In this document: piece by piece, positions 16,616-25,332 of the stretch
How the letters are laid out: every line of letters starts with the position of its first letter
Numbering within the stretch: the stretch's first letter is position 1
From: an uncultured Aggregatibacter sp.
GTDB lineage: Bacteria > Pseudomonadota > Gammaproteobacteria > Enterobacterales > Pasteurellaceae
Direction: 5' to 3'
DNA length: 58,389 bases
NCBI RefSeq assembly: GCF_901873365.1
Contig: NZ_CABFLM010000022.1
Coordinates: 1-58,389, forward strand
Translations under genes and position numbers: made by a program
The notes under the pieces: model-generated
What the model saw: only the letters and a program-made list of their open reading frames with translations
What the model was told of the DNA's origin: nothing
Databases searched by the model: none

Positions 16616-17995
16616 TTAGCGTCTAAACATTCCGCCTAATCCGCCGAGCCCGCCGCCCATTAAGCCTTGCATGCCGCGCATCATTTTTGCCATGCCGCCT
16701 TTACGCATTTTCTTCATCATGCGTTGCATTTCATCAAATTGTTTGAGTAGCTTGTTTACGTCTTGCACTTGCGTGCCGGAACCAAGAGCAATGCGACGAC
16801 GGCGAGAACCTTTGATGATGTCCGGATTGGCGCGTTCTTTTAAGGTCATGGAATTGATGATGGCTTCCAGTTTGTTGAACATTTTGTCGTCCACCTGATT
16901 TTTTACATGATCCGGCAGGTTTTTCGCACCCGGTAATTTTTCCAACATGGACATCATACCACCCATTTTTTTCATTTCGCGTAATTGTTCGCGGAAATCT
17001 TCTAAGGTGAAATCATCGCCCTTTTTGAATTTTTGCGCCATTTTTTCCGCTTTTTCACGATCAACGGAACGTTCTAAATCCTCAATCAAAGAAAGTACAT
17101 CACCCATGCCGAGAATGCGTGACGCCACACGATCCGGATGGAACGGCTCTAACGCATCGGTTTTTTCCCCCACCCCGAGGAATTTAATCGGTTTGCCGGT
17201 GATTTGGCGAATAGACAACGCTGCACCACCGCGGGCATCGCCGTCCACTTTGGTGAGGATCACACCGGTAAGCGGCAAAGCCTCATTAAAGGCTTTTGCT
17301 GTATTTGCCGCATCTTGACCGGTCATGGCATCCACGGTGAAGAGCGTTTCAATTGGATTTAACGCCGCGTGAACCTGCTTGATTTCATCCATCATTTCAC
17401 TATCAACGTGCAAACGACCGGCGGTATCCACGATCAGCACATCGTAGAATTTTAATTTCGCGTCTGCCAACGCGGCTTTCGCAATATCTACCGGCTTTTG
17501 TTTCACATCTGACGGGAAGAAATCGACATTAACCCCTTGTGCGAGGGTTTCTAATTGTTTGATCGCCGCCGGACGATAGACGTCGGCAGAAACAACAAGC
17601 ACTTTTTTCTTATGACGTTCACGCAGAAATTTGGCCAGTTTACCCACGCTGGTGGTTTTCCCCGCCCCTTGCAGACCCGCCATTAAAATCACGGCAGGCG
17701 GTTGGGTGGCTAGATTTAAACTTTCGTTGGCTTCACCCATTGCCGCTTCTAATTCGGCTTGGACGATTTTGACGAATTCTTGTCCCGGCGTGAGGCTTTT
17801 ATTGACTTCCACCCCAATGGCACGTTCTTTTACATTGTTAATAAAATCGCGCACGACCGGCAATGCCACATCGGCTTCTAATAATGCCATGCGCACTTCG
17901 CGCAAGGTTTCTTTAATGTTATCTTCGGTTAAACGACCTCGACCGCTGATATTGCGTAAGGTTTTGGAAAGACGATCGGATAAATTCTCAAACAT
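16616..17995 (-). CDS. ffh: Signal recognition particle protein Ffh (SRP54)
   Basis: GTPase that with 4.5S RNA targets signal-anchor proteins to the membrane. It has 459 residues. The N domain is at 1-85, the G domain has GLQGAGKTTSVGKL, DTAGRLHVD and TKVDGDARGG, and the methionine-rich M domain is at the C terminus (MQRMMKKMRKGGMAKMMRGM). The divergent ypjD and corB-like genes give the same ffh-ypjD-yfjD grouping as E. coli. Its terminator has been split by the 3.3-kb module. Confidence 0.97.
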   Translation of the reverse strand: MFENLSDRLSKTLRNISGRGRLTEDNIKETLREVRMALLEADVALPVVRDFINNVKERAIGVEVNKSLTPGQEFVKIVQAELEAAMGEANESLNLATQPPAVILMAGLQGAGKTTSVGKLAKFLRERHKKKVLVVSADVYRPAAIKQLETLAQGVNVDFFPSDVKQKPVDIAKAALADAKLKFYDVLIVDTAGRLHVDSEMMDEIKQVHAALNPIETLFTVDAMTGQDAANTAKAFNEALPLTGVILTKVDGDARGGAALSIRQITGKPIKFLGVGEKTDALEPFHPDRVASRILGMGDVLSLIEDLERSVDREKAEKMAQKFKKGDDFTLEDFREQLREMKKMGGMMSMLEKLPGAKNLPDHVKNQVDDKMFNKLEAIINSMTLKERANPDIIKGSRRRRIALGSGTQVQDVNKLLKQFDEMQRMMKKMRKGGMAKMMRGMQGLMGGGLGGLGGMFRR

Positions 17996-18147
17996 AATAT
18001 TTCCTGTGGTTAAATCGGAAAGGTATCATCGGTAAAATGCCGTTCATTATACTGAAATTCCGCGCATTTTCACGTCAAATAAAGTCATGGCGATTTTCTC
18101 CTGATCTCGTTAGAATAAAACGCCAACAAAACAAAGGAAGCATCATT

Positions 18148-18942
18148 ATGTGGTTTGCGGTTTTATCAATTCTTTTTTACCTCATTAGTGTATTACGCAT
18201 TGCCCCGATTTTATTAACCTCGCAAGTGGCGGGCGCGGATGTGAAACGTCAAAAAACACCGTTTTTTTTGACCGCACTTTTGGCGGTGGTTTTTCACCTG
18301 ATTAGCACTTTCCCACTATTGGGAGACTTGGCGGAAGGGCAGAATTTCAGCATTATGGAAGTGGCTTCGTTGATGAGCGTTATGATTGCTATACTCGCCA
18401 CGATCGCCATGTTGCGCGTCAATACCATGTGGTTTGTATTACCGATTGTTTATTGTTTTTCCATTATTAACTTGATTTATGCGACTTTTCTACCAAGCCA
18501 CATCATTCAATTGTTGAATCAAAATACATCAATGCTTTTTCATATCGGCTTGTCGATTTTTGCTTATGCCGTCTGCTGTATCGCGACCCTGTATGCGATT
18601 CAGTTGGTCTGGATTGATCGTCGTTTGAAAAGCAAGAAAATGACTTTTTCACCGATGGTACCGCCGCTTATGACAGTAGAACGACATTTTTTCCGTTTAT
18701 TGGTCAGTGGTGAAGTATTGATGACATTCACCCTTATCTCCGGTACCTTTCATTTGGTTAATGCGATGACGCCGGATAATATTCATAAAGGTTTATTTTC
18801 GTTATTCGGCTGGGTTGTATTCGGCATTGCGATTTTAGGCTATAAGCACTACCGCTGGCGTGGAAAAAAGATGATTATTTACACAATTTCAGGTATGATT
18901 TTACTTACGGTTGCTTATTTTGGTAGTCGTCTGATTGTGTAA
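18148..18942 (+). CDS. ypjD: YpjD/CcsA-like inner-membrane protein
   Basis: 264 residues from ATG 18148 (RBS AAAGGAAG), matching E. coli YpjD/CorE (about 263). A reading from 18037 would add 37 polar residues in front of the first helix and is less likely. It has eight or so hydrophobic segments and a cytochrome-c-assembly (CcsA/CcmC) type fold, with WVVFGIAILGYKHYRWRGKK near the C terminus. The gene is linked to ffh and corB as in enterics, where it has been tied to magnesium/cobalt transport. Its exact role is unsettled. Confidence 0.8.
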   Translation: MWFAVLSILFYLISVLRIAPILLTSQVAGADVKRQKTPFFLTALLAVVFHLISTFPLLGDLAEGQNFSIMEVASLMSVMIAILATIAMLRVNTMWFVLPIVYCFSIINLIYATFLPSHIIQLLNQNTSMLFHIGLSIFAYAVCCIATLYAIQLVWIDRRLKSKKMTFSPMVPPLMTVERHFFRLLVSGEVLMTFTLISGTFHLVNAMTPDNIHKGLFSLFGWVVFGIAILGYKHYRWRGKKMIIYTISGMILLTVAYFGSRLIV

Positions 18943-18964
18943 TATCAGTAAATGAGAGAAAAGT

Positions 18965-18991
18965 GCGGTGAGTTTTTCCCGCCTTTTTTAT
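18965..18991 (+). terminator. Weak terminator after ypjD, including an uptake sequence
   Basis: GCGG/CCGC with a short loop, followed by CTTTTTTATTTTT. The stem is short but the T-tract is good. The downstream gene may have its own promoter. Confidence 0.45.
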
Positions 18992-19017
18992 TTTTAAATT
19001 AATGCAAGGATTTCGCT

Positions 19018-20280
19018 TTGGACAGTATTCCCCTTAGTACGTTATTTATCATTTTAATTGCCTGTTTAGTCCTTTCTGCCTATTTTTCCGGCTCTGAAAC
19101 AGGTTTACTTTCTCTCAATAAATATCGCCTGCGTTTTTTAGCAGAGCAGGGCAATAAAGGCGCCAAAAAAGCGGAGATGTTGCTTGCTAAACCGGACAAA
19201 CTACTGAGTTTTATTCTTATCTTTAATAACCTTGTGAATATTAGTGCTTCGGCGATTGCGACCGTAATTGGGATGCGATTATATGGCGATGCCGGTGTGG
19301 CGATTGCCACCGGTGCATTAACGTTCGTGATGTTGATTTTCTCTGAAATCTTCCCCAAAACGGTGGCAGCGATGCACCCGGAAAAAGTGGGATTGACCTC
19401 GAGCCATCTATTAACCCCATTACTCAAGGTTTTTGCTCCTTTAGTTTGGGTGATGAATGTGTTCACCAAATTTTTAATGCGTTTAGTGGGCTTAAAACCG
19501 GATCTGAAGAAACAAGTCATTAGCCGCGAAGAATTGCGCAGCATCGTTTCCGAAGCGGGAGAAGCCACACCGGATGAGCAACATCCGCAAATGTTGCTGT
19601 CTATTTTGGATATGGAAACCGTTACCGTGGATGACATCATGGTGCCGCGCAATGAAATCGGCGGCATTGATATTGATGATGACTGGAAATCTATCATGCG
19701 CCAGCTCAATCATGCGGCACATAACCGTGTGGTGTTGTATAAAGGCAGTATGGACGAAAACGTGCTCGGTATTTTGCGTGTTCGCGAAGCGTTCCGTTTG
19801 TTACTGGAAAAAAATGAATTTACCAAAGAAACCTTGATTCGTGCTGCCGATGAAGTGTATTTCATTCCTGAAGGCACGGCTTTAAAGACGCAATTAGCTA
19901 ATTTCCGTAATAAAAAAGAGCGTATTGGCTTGGTGGTGGATGAATATGGCGATATTAAAGGTTTGGTGACGTTGGAAGACATTTTGGAAGAAATCGTGGG
20001 CGATTTCACCACCTCTAACACGCCGACCATTGATGAAGAAGTGATGACACAATCTGATGGTTCAATGATTATTGAAGGTTCTGCCAATTTACGTGATTTA
20101 AATAAAATGTTCCATTGGAATTTGGATACCGAAGATGCCCGCACATTTAACGGTTTGATTTTGGAACATTTAGAAGAAATCCCTGAAGAAGGCACCGTCT
20201 GTGAAATTAATGGCTTACGCATTACCATTTTAGAAGTGGGTGAAAATATGATTAAACAGGCAAAAGTCGTGAAATTATAG
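19018..20280 (+). CDS. corB: CNNM/HlyC-CorC family transporter (YfjD/CorB-like)
   Basis: 420 residues: an N-terminal DUF21 membrane domain with about four helices (SAYFSGSETGLLSLNKYRLR), two CBS domains (about 200-330, with VPRNEIGGIDIDDDW and VVDEYGDIKGLVTLEDILEEIVGD), and a C-terminal CorC_HlyC domain. Proteins of this family export or regulate Mg2+. Translation begins at TTG 19018, with AAGGA 7 nt upstream; no ATG is better placed. It belongs with ypjD and ffh. Confidence 0.85.
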   Translation: MDSIPLSTLFIILIACLVLSAYFSGSETGLLSLNKYRLRFLAEQGNKGAKKAEMLLAKPDKLLSFILIFNNLVNISASAIATVIGMRLYGDAGVAIATGALTFVMLIFSEIFPKTVAAMHPEKVGLTSSHLLTPLLKVFAPLVWVMNVFTKFLMRLVGLKPDLKKQVISREELRSIVSEAGEATPDEQHPQMLLSILDMETVTVDDIMVPRNEIGGIDIDDDWKSIMRQLNHAAHNRVVLYKGSMDENVLGILRVREAFRLLLEKNEFTKETLIRAADEVYFIPEGTALKTQLANFRNKKERIGLVVDEYGDIKGLVTLEDILEEIVGDFTTSNTPTIDEEVMTQSDGSMIIEGSANLRDLNKMFHWNLDTEDARTFNGLILEHLEEIPEEGTVCEINGLRITILEVGENMIKQAKVVKL

Positions 20281-20287
20281 CGCGCCT

Positions 20288-20358
20288 TGATGAAGAAAAA
20301 TCCGCACCTAAAACTATCTTAACAGAGAAGACAAGGTACGGATTTTTGTTTTTTTAAA
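20288..20358 (+). terminator. Terminator after corB
   Basis: AAATCCGCACCT pairs with AGGTACGGATTT with one mismatch, followed by TTGTTTTTTT. Confidence 0.65.
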
Positions 20359-20395
20359 TCAATATGGCATGTCATCAGCCGCAGAATACGCGAGA

Positions 20396-20977
20396 TTATT
20401 TTTCAATAATCTGCTTCACCAAGGCTTGTAATGTTGGAATAACTTCCTGTGCAAACCAAGGGTTTTTCGCCTGCCAGAGTTGATTTCGCGGGGAGGGGTG
20501 CACTAAGGGCAAAAAGTGCGGTAGAAATTCGCGGTAGTTTTTAACGGTATCTGTGACATTTAGGCGATTTTCAGGCAGGTAATAGCGTTGCGCATATTGC
20601 CCGATGAGAATGGTCAATTCAAGTTGGGGGAGTTGTGTCAAAATTTGAGGATGCCATTTTGCGGCAAAACCTTTACGTGGCGGTAAATCACCGGATTTGC
20701 CTTTGCCCGGATAATAAAAATCCATAGGAATCACGGCAAATAAACCGGAGTGATAGAACAGATCGCGATCCACGCCAAGCCAATGACGAAGTCGATCACC
20801 GCTTTGATCGTTCCAATACAAGCGGCTATTTTGTGCTTTCAATCCCGGTGCTTGCCCCACAATGTTAATACGAGCGGTGACAGGTGCCGCGAACAAGGGC
20901 GCAATACCTCTGTCGGTGAAAGAACGATTTGCCGGATCCGCCATGATGGCTTGGGTGATTTGCTCTAGTGTTTGCAT
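20396..20977 (-). CDS. Uracil-DNA glycosylase family protein
   Basis: 193 residues of the UDG-like superfamily. The first active-site motif is GQAPG at 41-45 and the second is HPSPRN at 160-165. It lacks the four-cysteine iron-sulfur pattern of family 4/5 enzymes. It probably acts in base-excision repair, but the exact substrate is not known from sequence. It lies 23 nt downstream of mpl on the same strand and may be co-transcribed. Confidence 0.8.
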   Translation of the reverse strand: MQTLEQITQAIMADPANRSFTDRGIAPLFAAPVTARINIVGQAPGLKAQNSRLYWNDQSGDRLRHWLGVDRDLFYHSGLFAVIPMDFYYPGKGKSGDLPPRKGFAAKWHPQILTQLPQLELTILIGQYAQRYYLPENRLNVTDTVKNYREFLPHFLPLVHPSPRNQLWQAKNPWFAQEVIPTLQALVKQIIEK

Positions 20978-21000
20978 ACTTCCTTGAACCTCGTTAAAGA

Positions 21001-22374
21001 CTACGCATGTTTCTTTTCTAATGCGTCTAACAATTTCTGATGAATGCCCCCAAAGCTGCCGTTGGACATCACCAAAATATGATCCGTTGGTTTGGCTTCC
21101 GCAACAATGAGATGAACAAAGTCATCCAAATTATCGCTGTCATACGCCGGCTGAGTTAAATGCGCAGCGATTTCTGCCACTTTCCATGGAATGGTGTCAG
21201 GTTGAAATAAAAATACTGCATCCGCTTTTTCTAAAGCTGGCGCGATTTCCTCTTTATGTACCCCCATTTTCATGGTGTTAGAACGCGGTTCCAGCACAGC
21301 CAAAATACGCTCATGAGGTCCGACTTTATCGCGAAGTGCGGTCAACGTAGCTTGTATTTCTGTTGGATGATGGGCGAAGTCATCGTAAACCGTCACGCCC
21401 TGAACATTGCCCTTCACTTCCAAACGGCGTTTTGCGTTAATAAATGTCCCCAGCGCCGCACAAGCATTTTCAATACTCACGCCCGCATGATGCGCCGCCG
21501 CAATCGCCATCAAACCGTTCCGCATATTGTGCTCGCCTACAATATTCCAATGTACTTCTGCCACTTTTTCACCATTATGGAACACAGCGAATTCCGTGCA
21601 ATCGTGTTTAATGCGCTCCGCATACCATTCCTGATCGCGACCGATATATTGGCATTCAGACCAACAGCCCATTGCCAAGGTTTGTTGCACGCTTTCTTCG
21701 TTTGCAAAAGAGAGAATTCGCCCATTATTTGGAATGGTGCGAATCATGTGGTGGAATTGGCGTTGAATGGCTTTCAAGTCGTCAAAAATATCCGCATGGT
21801 CAAAACCGATATTATTAATAATCAACGTTCGCGGGTTGTAATGCACAAATTTAGAACGCTTGTCAAAAAATGCCGTGTCATATTCATCCGCTTCAATCAC
21901 GAAATACGGGCTCTTACCTAAACGGGCGGAAATCCCGAAATTGCCTGCAATGCCACCGATTAAAAAGCCCGGTTGCAAACCGTTTTGTTCCAAAATCCAC
22001 GTCAGCATACCGGTGGTAGTGGTTTTCCCATGAGTGCCTGATACCGCCAAAACCCAACGATCACGCAATAGATGATCATGCAACCATTGTGGCCCGGAGG
22101 TATAAGGCAGGTTGTTTGCCAACATATATTCAATACAAGGATTACCGCGTTTCATGGCATTGCCCACAATCACCATATCCGGCGCCGGTTGCAGTTGGCT
22201 TGGGTCAAAGTGCGGTATGATTTCAATGTTGTTTTCCGCAAGGAACGTGCTCATCGGCGGATAAACGTTCGTATCAGAGCCGGTGACGTGGTAGCCCATT
22301 TGTTTGGCGATCATGGCAATACCGCCCATAAACGTGCCGCAAATACCTAAAATATGAACATGTTTGGTTGTCAT
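21001..22374 (-). CDS. mpl: UDP-N-acetylmuramate:L-Ala-gamma-D-Glu-meso-DAP ligase
   Basis: Recycles the murein tripeptide by joining it to UDP-MurNAc in the cytoplasm. It has 457 residues (E. coli 457). N-terminal UDP-binding motif HILGICGTFMGGIA, ATP loop SGTHGKTTTTGM at 112-123, and YDDFAHHPTEI near 330 are all present, as in the Mur ligase family. The start is preceded by AAGGACTCCAA. It is divergent from fbp, with a CRP-like site in between. Confidence 0.95.
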   Translation of the reverse strand: MTTKHVHILGICGTFMGGIAMIAKQMGYHVTGSDTNVYPPMSTFLAENNIEIIPHFDPSQLQPAPDMVIVGNAMKRGNPCIEYMLANNLPYTSGPQWLHDHLLRDRWVLAVSGTHGKTTTTGMLTWILEQNGLQPGFLIGGIAGNFGISARLGKSPYFVIEADEYDTAFFDKRSKFVHYNPRTLIINNIGFDHADIFDDLKAIQRQFHHMIRTIPNNGRILSFANEESVQQTLAMGCWSECQYIGRDQEWYAERIKHDCTEFAVFHNGEKVAEVHWNIVGEHNMRNGLMAIAAAHHAGVSIENACAALGTFINAKRRLEVKGNVQGVTVYDDFAHHPTEIQATLTALRDKVGPHERILAVLEPRSNTMKMGVHKEEIAPALEKADAVFLFQPDTIPWKVAEIAAHLTQPAYDSDNLDDFVHLIVAEAKPTDHILVMSNGSFGGIHQKLLDALEKKHA

Positions 22375-22418
22375 TTGGAGTCCTTATGCATTCCAATTTC
22401 TGATGTAAAGGCGAAAAA

Positions 22419-22434
22419 TGTGTTGTGAATCACA
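22419..22434 (+). promoter_or_regulatory. CRP site in the mpl-fbp intergenic region
   Basis: TGTGTTGTGAATCACA fits TGTGA-N6-TCACA with one mismatch. Its centre lies about 60 bp before the start predicted from the fbp extended -10. Confidence 0.6.
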
Positions 22435-22470
22435 GAAATAGGAATCTTTTTAATCATCTGAAAACGGAGC

Positions 22471-22479
22471 TGTTATAAT
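22471..22479 (+). promoter_or_regulatory. fbp extended -10 promoter
   Basis: TGTTATAAT is an extended TGn plus a consensus TATAAT, about 50 bp before the fbp ATG. The -35 is poor, consistent with activation from the CRP site upstream. Confidence 0.6.
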
Positions 22480-22528
22480 AAGGCAAGTTACGATTTGAGT
22501 AAATTTATTCATCAAATAAGGAAAAAGT

Positions 22529-23533
22529 ATGAAAACGTTAGGCGAATTTATTGTAGAAAAACAAGCGGAATACCCAAATGCTAAAGGGGAGTTAAGTGGC
22601 ATTTTGTCCTCCATTCGCTTAGTGGCAAAAGTGATTCACCGTGATATCAACAAAGCCGGCTTAACTAATAACATTATCGGTAATTCCGGTGTAGAAAATG
22701 TGCAAGGCGAAGCGCAAATGAAATTAGACTTGTTCGCTCACAACACGATGAAACAAGCCCTTATGAGCCGCGAAGAAGTCGCCGGTTTTGCTTCCGAAGA
22801 AGAGGAAAATTTCATTGCCTTTGATACGGAGCGTGGTCGCAACGCGAAATACGTCATTTTAACTGACCCATTGGACGGCTCCTCCAACATTGATGTGAAC
22901 GTTTCCGTTGGTACCATTTTCTCCATTTATCGCCGCGTTTCACCGGTAGGCACACCGGTCACCTTAGAAGACTTCATGCAACCGGGCAATCGTCAAGTGG
23001 CAGCAGGTTATATCGTGTATGGTTCCTCCACCATGTTGGTTTACACCACAGGACATGGTGTCAACGGTTTTACTTACGATCCATCACTCGGTGTGTTCTG
23101 CCTCTCCCATGAAAACATTCAAATTCCGCAAACCGGCAAAATTTATTCCATTAACGAAGGGCAATACCTCAAATTCCCGATGGGCGTGAAAAAATACCTG
23201 AAATATTGCCAAGAAGAAGATAAAGAAACTCAACGTCCTTACACTTCTCGTTATATCGGTTCTTTGGTGTCCGACTTCCACCGCAACATGCTTAAAGGCG
23301 GTATTTATATTTATCCAAGTGCCACAAACTACCCGAACGGCAAATTGCGTTTACTCTATGAAGGCAACCCAATGGCATTCTTGGCAGAACAAGCCGGCGG
23401 CGTGGCAAGTGACGGTTATAATCGCATTTTGGATATTCAACCGACTGCATTACACCAACGCGTTCCGCTTTTCATCGGTTCTAGAGAAATGGTGAAAAAA
23501 GCCGAACAATTAATGCGTGATTTTAAAGAGTAA
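22529..23533 (+). CDS. fbp: Fructose-1,6-bisphosphatase class I
   Basis: Gluconeogenic enzyme hydrolysing fructose-1,6-bisphosphate to fructose-6-phosphate in the cytoplasm. It has 334 residues (E. coli 332). Metal site motifs VILTDPLDGSSNIDVNVSVG and FASEEEENFI, and the sugar-binding GKLRLLYEGNPMAFLAEQAGG, are present. AAGGAAAAAGT precedes the ATG. It is a single gene with its own promoter and a clear terminator. Confidence 0.96.
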   Translation: MKTLGEFIVEKQAEYPNAKGELSGILSSIRLVAKVIHRDINKAGLTNNIIGNSGVENVQGEAQMKLDLFAHNTMKQALMSREEVAGFASEEEENFIAFDTERGRNAKYVILTDPLDGSSNIDVNVSVGTIFSIYRRVSPVGTPVTLEDFMQPGNRQVAAGYIVYGSSTMLVYTTGHGVNGFTYDPSLGVFCLSHENIQIPQTGKIYSINEGQYLKFPMGVKKYLKYCQEEDKETQRPYTSRYIGSLVSDFHRNMLKGGIYIYPSATNYPNGKLRLLYEGNPMAFLAEQAGGVASDGYNRILDIQPTALHQRVPLFIGSREMVKKAEQLMRDFKE

Positions 23534-23587
23534 TCCATTAAGTGCGGTCAGAAAATGACGTATTTTATTTAAAGAAACGTTCATAAA

Positions 23588-23620
23588 AAAACCTCCTCAA
23601 TTCTGAGGAGGTTTTTTCTT
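23588..23620. terminator. fbp terminator
   Basis: AACCTCCTCA/TGAGGAGGTT with a short ATTC loop and a T-run on the plus strand. A-runs on the other side allow bidirectional action for the leftward gene ending at 23635. Confidence 0.85.
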
Positions 23621-23634
23621 ACCTAAATAACGCA

Positions 23635-24441
23635 TTACATCAAATACGCAAAATTTGCCCACAATGGCAAGCTGGCCGTCATAAATAAGAGAATGAGAAG
23701 GCTGTTATAAGACAACGCCCATTTTTTGAAAACATGGATTGCCAACATGGCGGCCATCACTAAATGCAATAAGAGATAAAGTAACAAAGCAAATTCGTTG
23801 CTAAAAACCACCGCACTTTGTTGAGAAAGAATGAATAAATTCACACATACAAACAGCGCATTCAGTGCCAGAAAGGCAATCGCCGCCAACATCAACAATG
23901 CAATAAATCCTTTCAGACGATTGCGAGAAATCACTAAAGCTAAATTCGCCAAAATAATCCCTAATAGGATTTGTGCCACGGGGTTAAATTGAATGAAGTT
24001 TTCTTCGCTAGCCAGCATCAAGCCATAACCAATGACACCCAACATACCGATGAAACCGGCGATTTTTAATAAGAGATGACGTAATTTAACCTCAAACGGT
24101 TGCTTCCATGTGATGATAGTCATTGCCAAACCACAAAGACAAACCAAGTCCATGAATACATGGTGATAGCTTGCCCCTAAACCGAACAACAGCCACACCA
24201 CCCAAAATAGACCAAAATAAAGGTTTACCCGCCCTAAACGGGAACGTTGTCCATTACAAATTTCACCTTTAATAAAGGCAAGCAAACAAATCAGCTGTGC
24301 CGTTAATACACCAAGCGCCAAATGCGACATCACATTGGGCTGCGGCTGCAATCCGAAAGCAAAAAAATCAATAACGAGTAACAAAAAAATGGGGAAGAAA
24401 GACGAAAGTGCGGTTAAAAATTTAGGTTGTTCTTCGGACAT
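23635..24441 (-). CDS. Uncharacterised multipass membrane protein
   Basis: 268 residues from the ATG at 24441 (MSEEQPKFLTALSSFF, with GGAAA upstream). A start at 24510 would prepend 23 non-hydrophobic residues. It has about eight hydrophobic segments of 18-22 residues with very short loops and no catalytic motif that I recognise. It stands alone between fbp and the UPF0126 gene. A transport or envelope role is possible but not shown. Confidence 0.6.
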   Translation of the reverse strand: MSEEQPKFLTALSSFFPIFLLLVIDFFAFGLQPQPNVMSHLALGVLTAQLICLLAFIKGEICNGQRSRLGRVNLYFGLFWVVWLLFGLGASYHHVFMDLVCLCGLAMTIITWKQPFEVKLRHLLLKIAGFIGMLGVIGYGLMLASEENFIQFNPVAQILLGIILANLALVISRNRLKGFIALLMLAAIAFLALNALFVCVNLFILSQQSAVVFSNEFALLLYLLLHLVMAAMLAIHVFKKWALSYNSLLILLFMTASLPLWANFAYLM

Positions 24442-24652
24442 ACGATTTCCTTGTGATAAACAAAGACAAAAATTGCCGTGCATTATGCAAGAATTCCCCA
24501 AAACGGTCAAAAGCTAGGACAAAAGTGCGGTTGAAAAACACAACGTTTTTTCAATTCTCACAAGGCAAAATAAAGTTATGATCTAAAACATGGTATTTTG
24601 CCTTTTCTCTCTCTAAAATAACGCAAAAATTCACCGCACTTTAAGGAACCTT

Positions 24653-25324
24653 ATGCTGCTCAGCATTCTCTATATCATTGGTATTACCGCGGAAGCCATT
24701 ACCGGAGCCCTTGCCGCAGGTCGAGAGAAAATGGATATTTTCGGCGTCGTTATTATTGCCAGCATGACCGCTATCGGTGGCGGCTCCGTACGCGATGTGC
24801 TCTTAGGGCATTATCCGCTTGGGTGGGTAAAACATCCCGAATATTTTATTATCGTGGCCTCGGCTGCGGTGTTAACGGTATTTATCGCGCCTTTTATTCG
24901 CCATTTCATGCGTTATTTTCACACCATTTTCTTGGTGCTGGACGCTGTCGGGCTTATCGTATTTTCCATTATTGGTGCCCAAATCGCGTTAGATATGGGG
25001 CATGGCACGACAATTGCCGTAATTGCCGCCATTATTACCGGCGCATTCGGCGGGGTATTGCGTGATTTATTGTGTAATCGTATTCCACTCGTTTTCCAGA
25101 AAGAGCTATACGCCAGCGTAGCATTATTGGCGACAGCTATTTACATCGGTCTACAACATCTACAGGTAGATCAAAACATCGTCATTATCATTACCTTGAT
25201 TGTCGGCTTTATTACCCGCTTACTGGCAATTTACTTTGAATGGGGCCTGCCGATTTTTGATTATCAAGAACAAGATATTTCAAAGCATCATAAAGACGAC
25301 AAATTACCGCAAAAAACGAAATAG
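24653..25324 (+). CDS. yicG: TRIC/UPF0126 family cation channel (YicG-like)
   Basis: 223 residues with seven hydrophobic helices in two repeats. Each repeat carries the family glycine/arginine motif (ASMTAIGGGSVRDVLLG and ITGAFGGVLRDLLCN). These are prokaryotic homologues of trimeric intracellular cation channels. The ATG follows TAAGGAACCTT. proA begins 8 nt after it, with AGGAGA between, so the two are an operon, as seen in related Haemophilus genomes. Confidence 0.85.
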   Translation: MLLSILYIIGITAEAITGALAAGREKMDIFGVVIIASMTAIGGGSVRDVLLGHYPLGWVKHPEYFIIVASAAVLTVFIAPFIRHFMRYFHTIFLVLDAVGLIVFSIIGAQIALDMGHGTTIAVIAAIITGAFGGVLRDLLCNRIPLVFQKELYASVALLATAIYIGLQHLQVDQNIVIIITLIVGFITRLLAIYFEWGLPIFDYQEQDISKHHKDDKLPQKTK

Positions 25325-25332
25325 GAGAAAAG

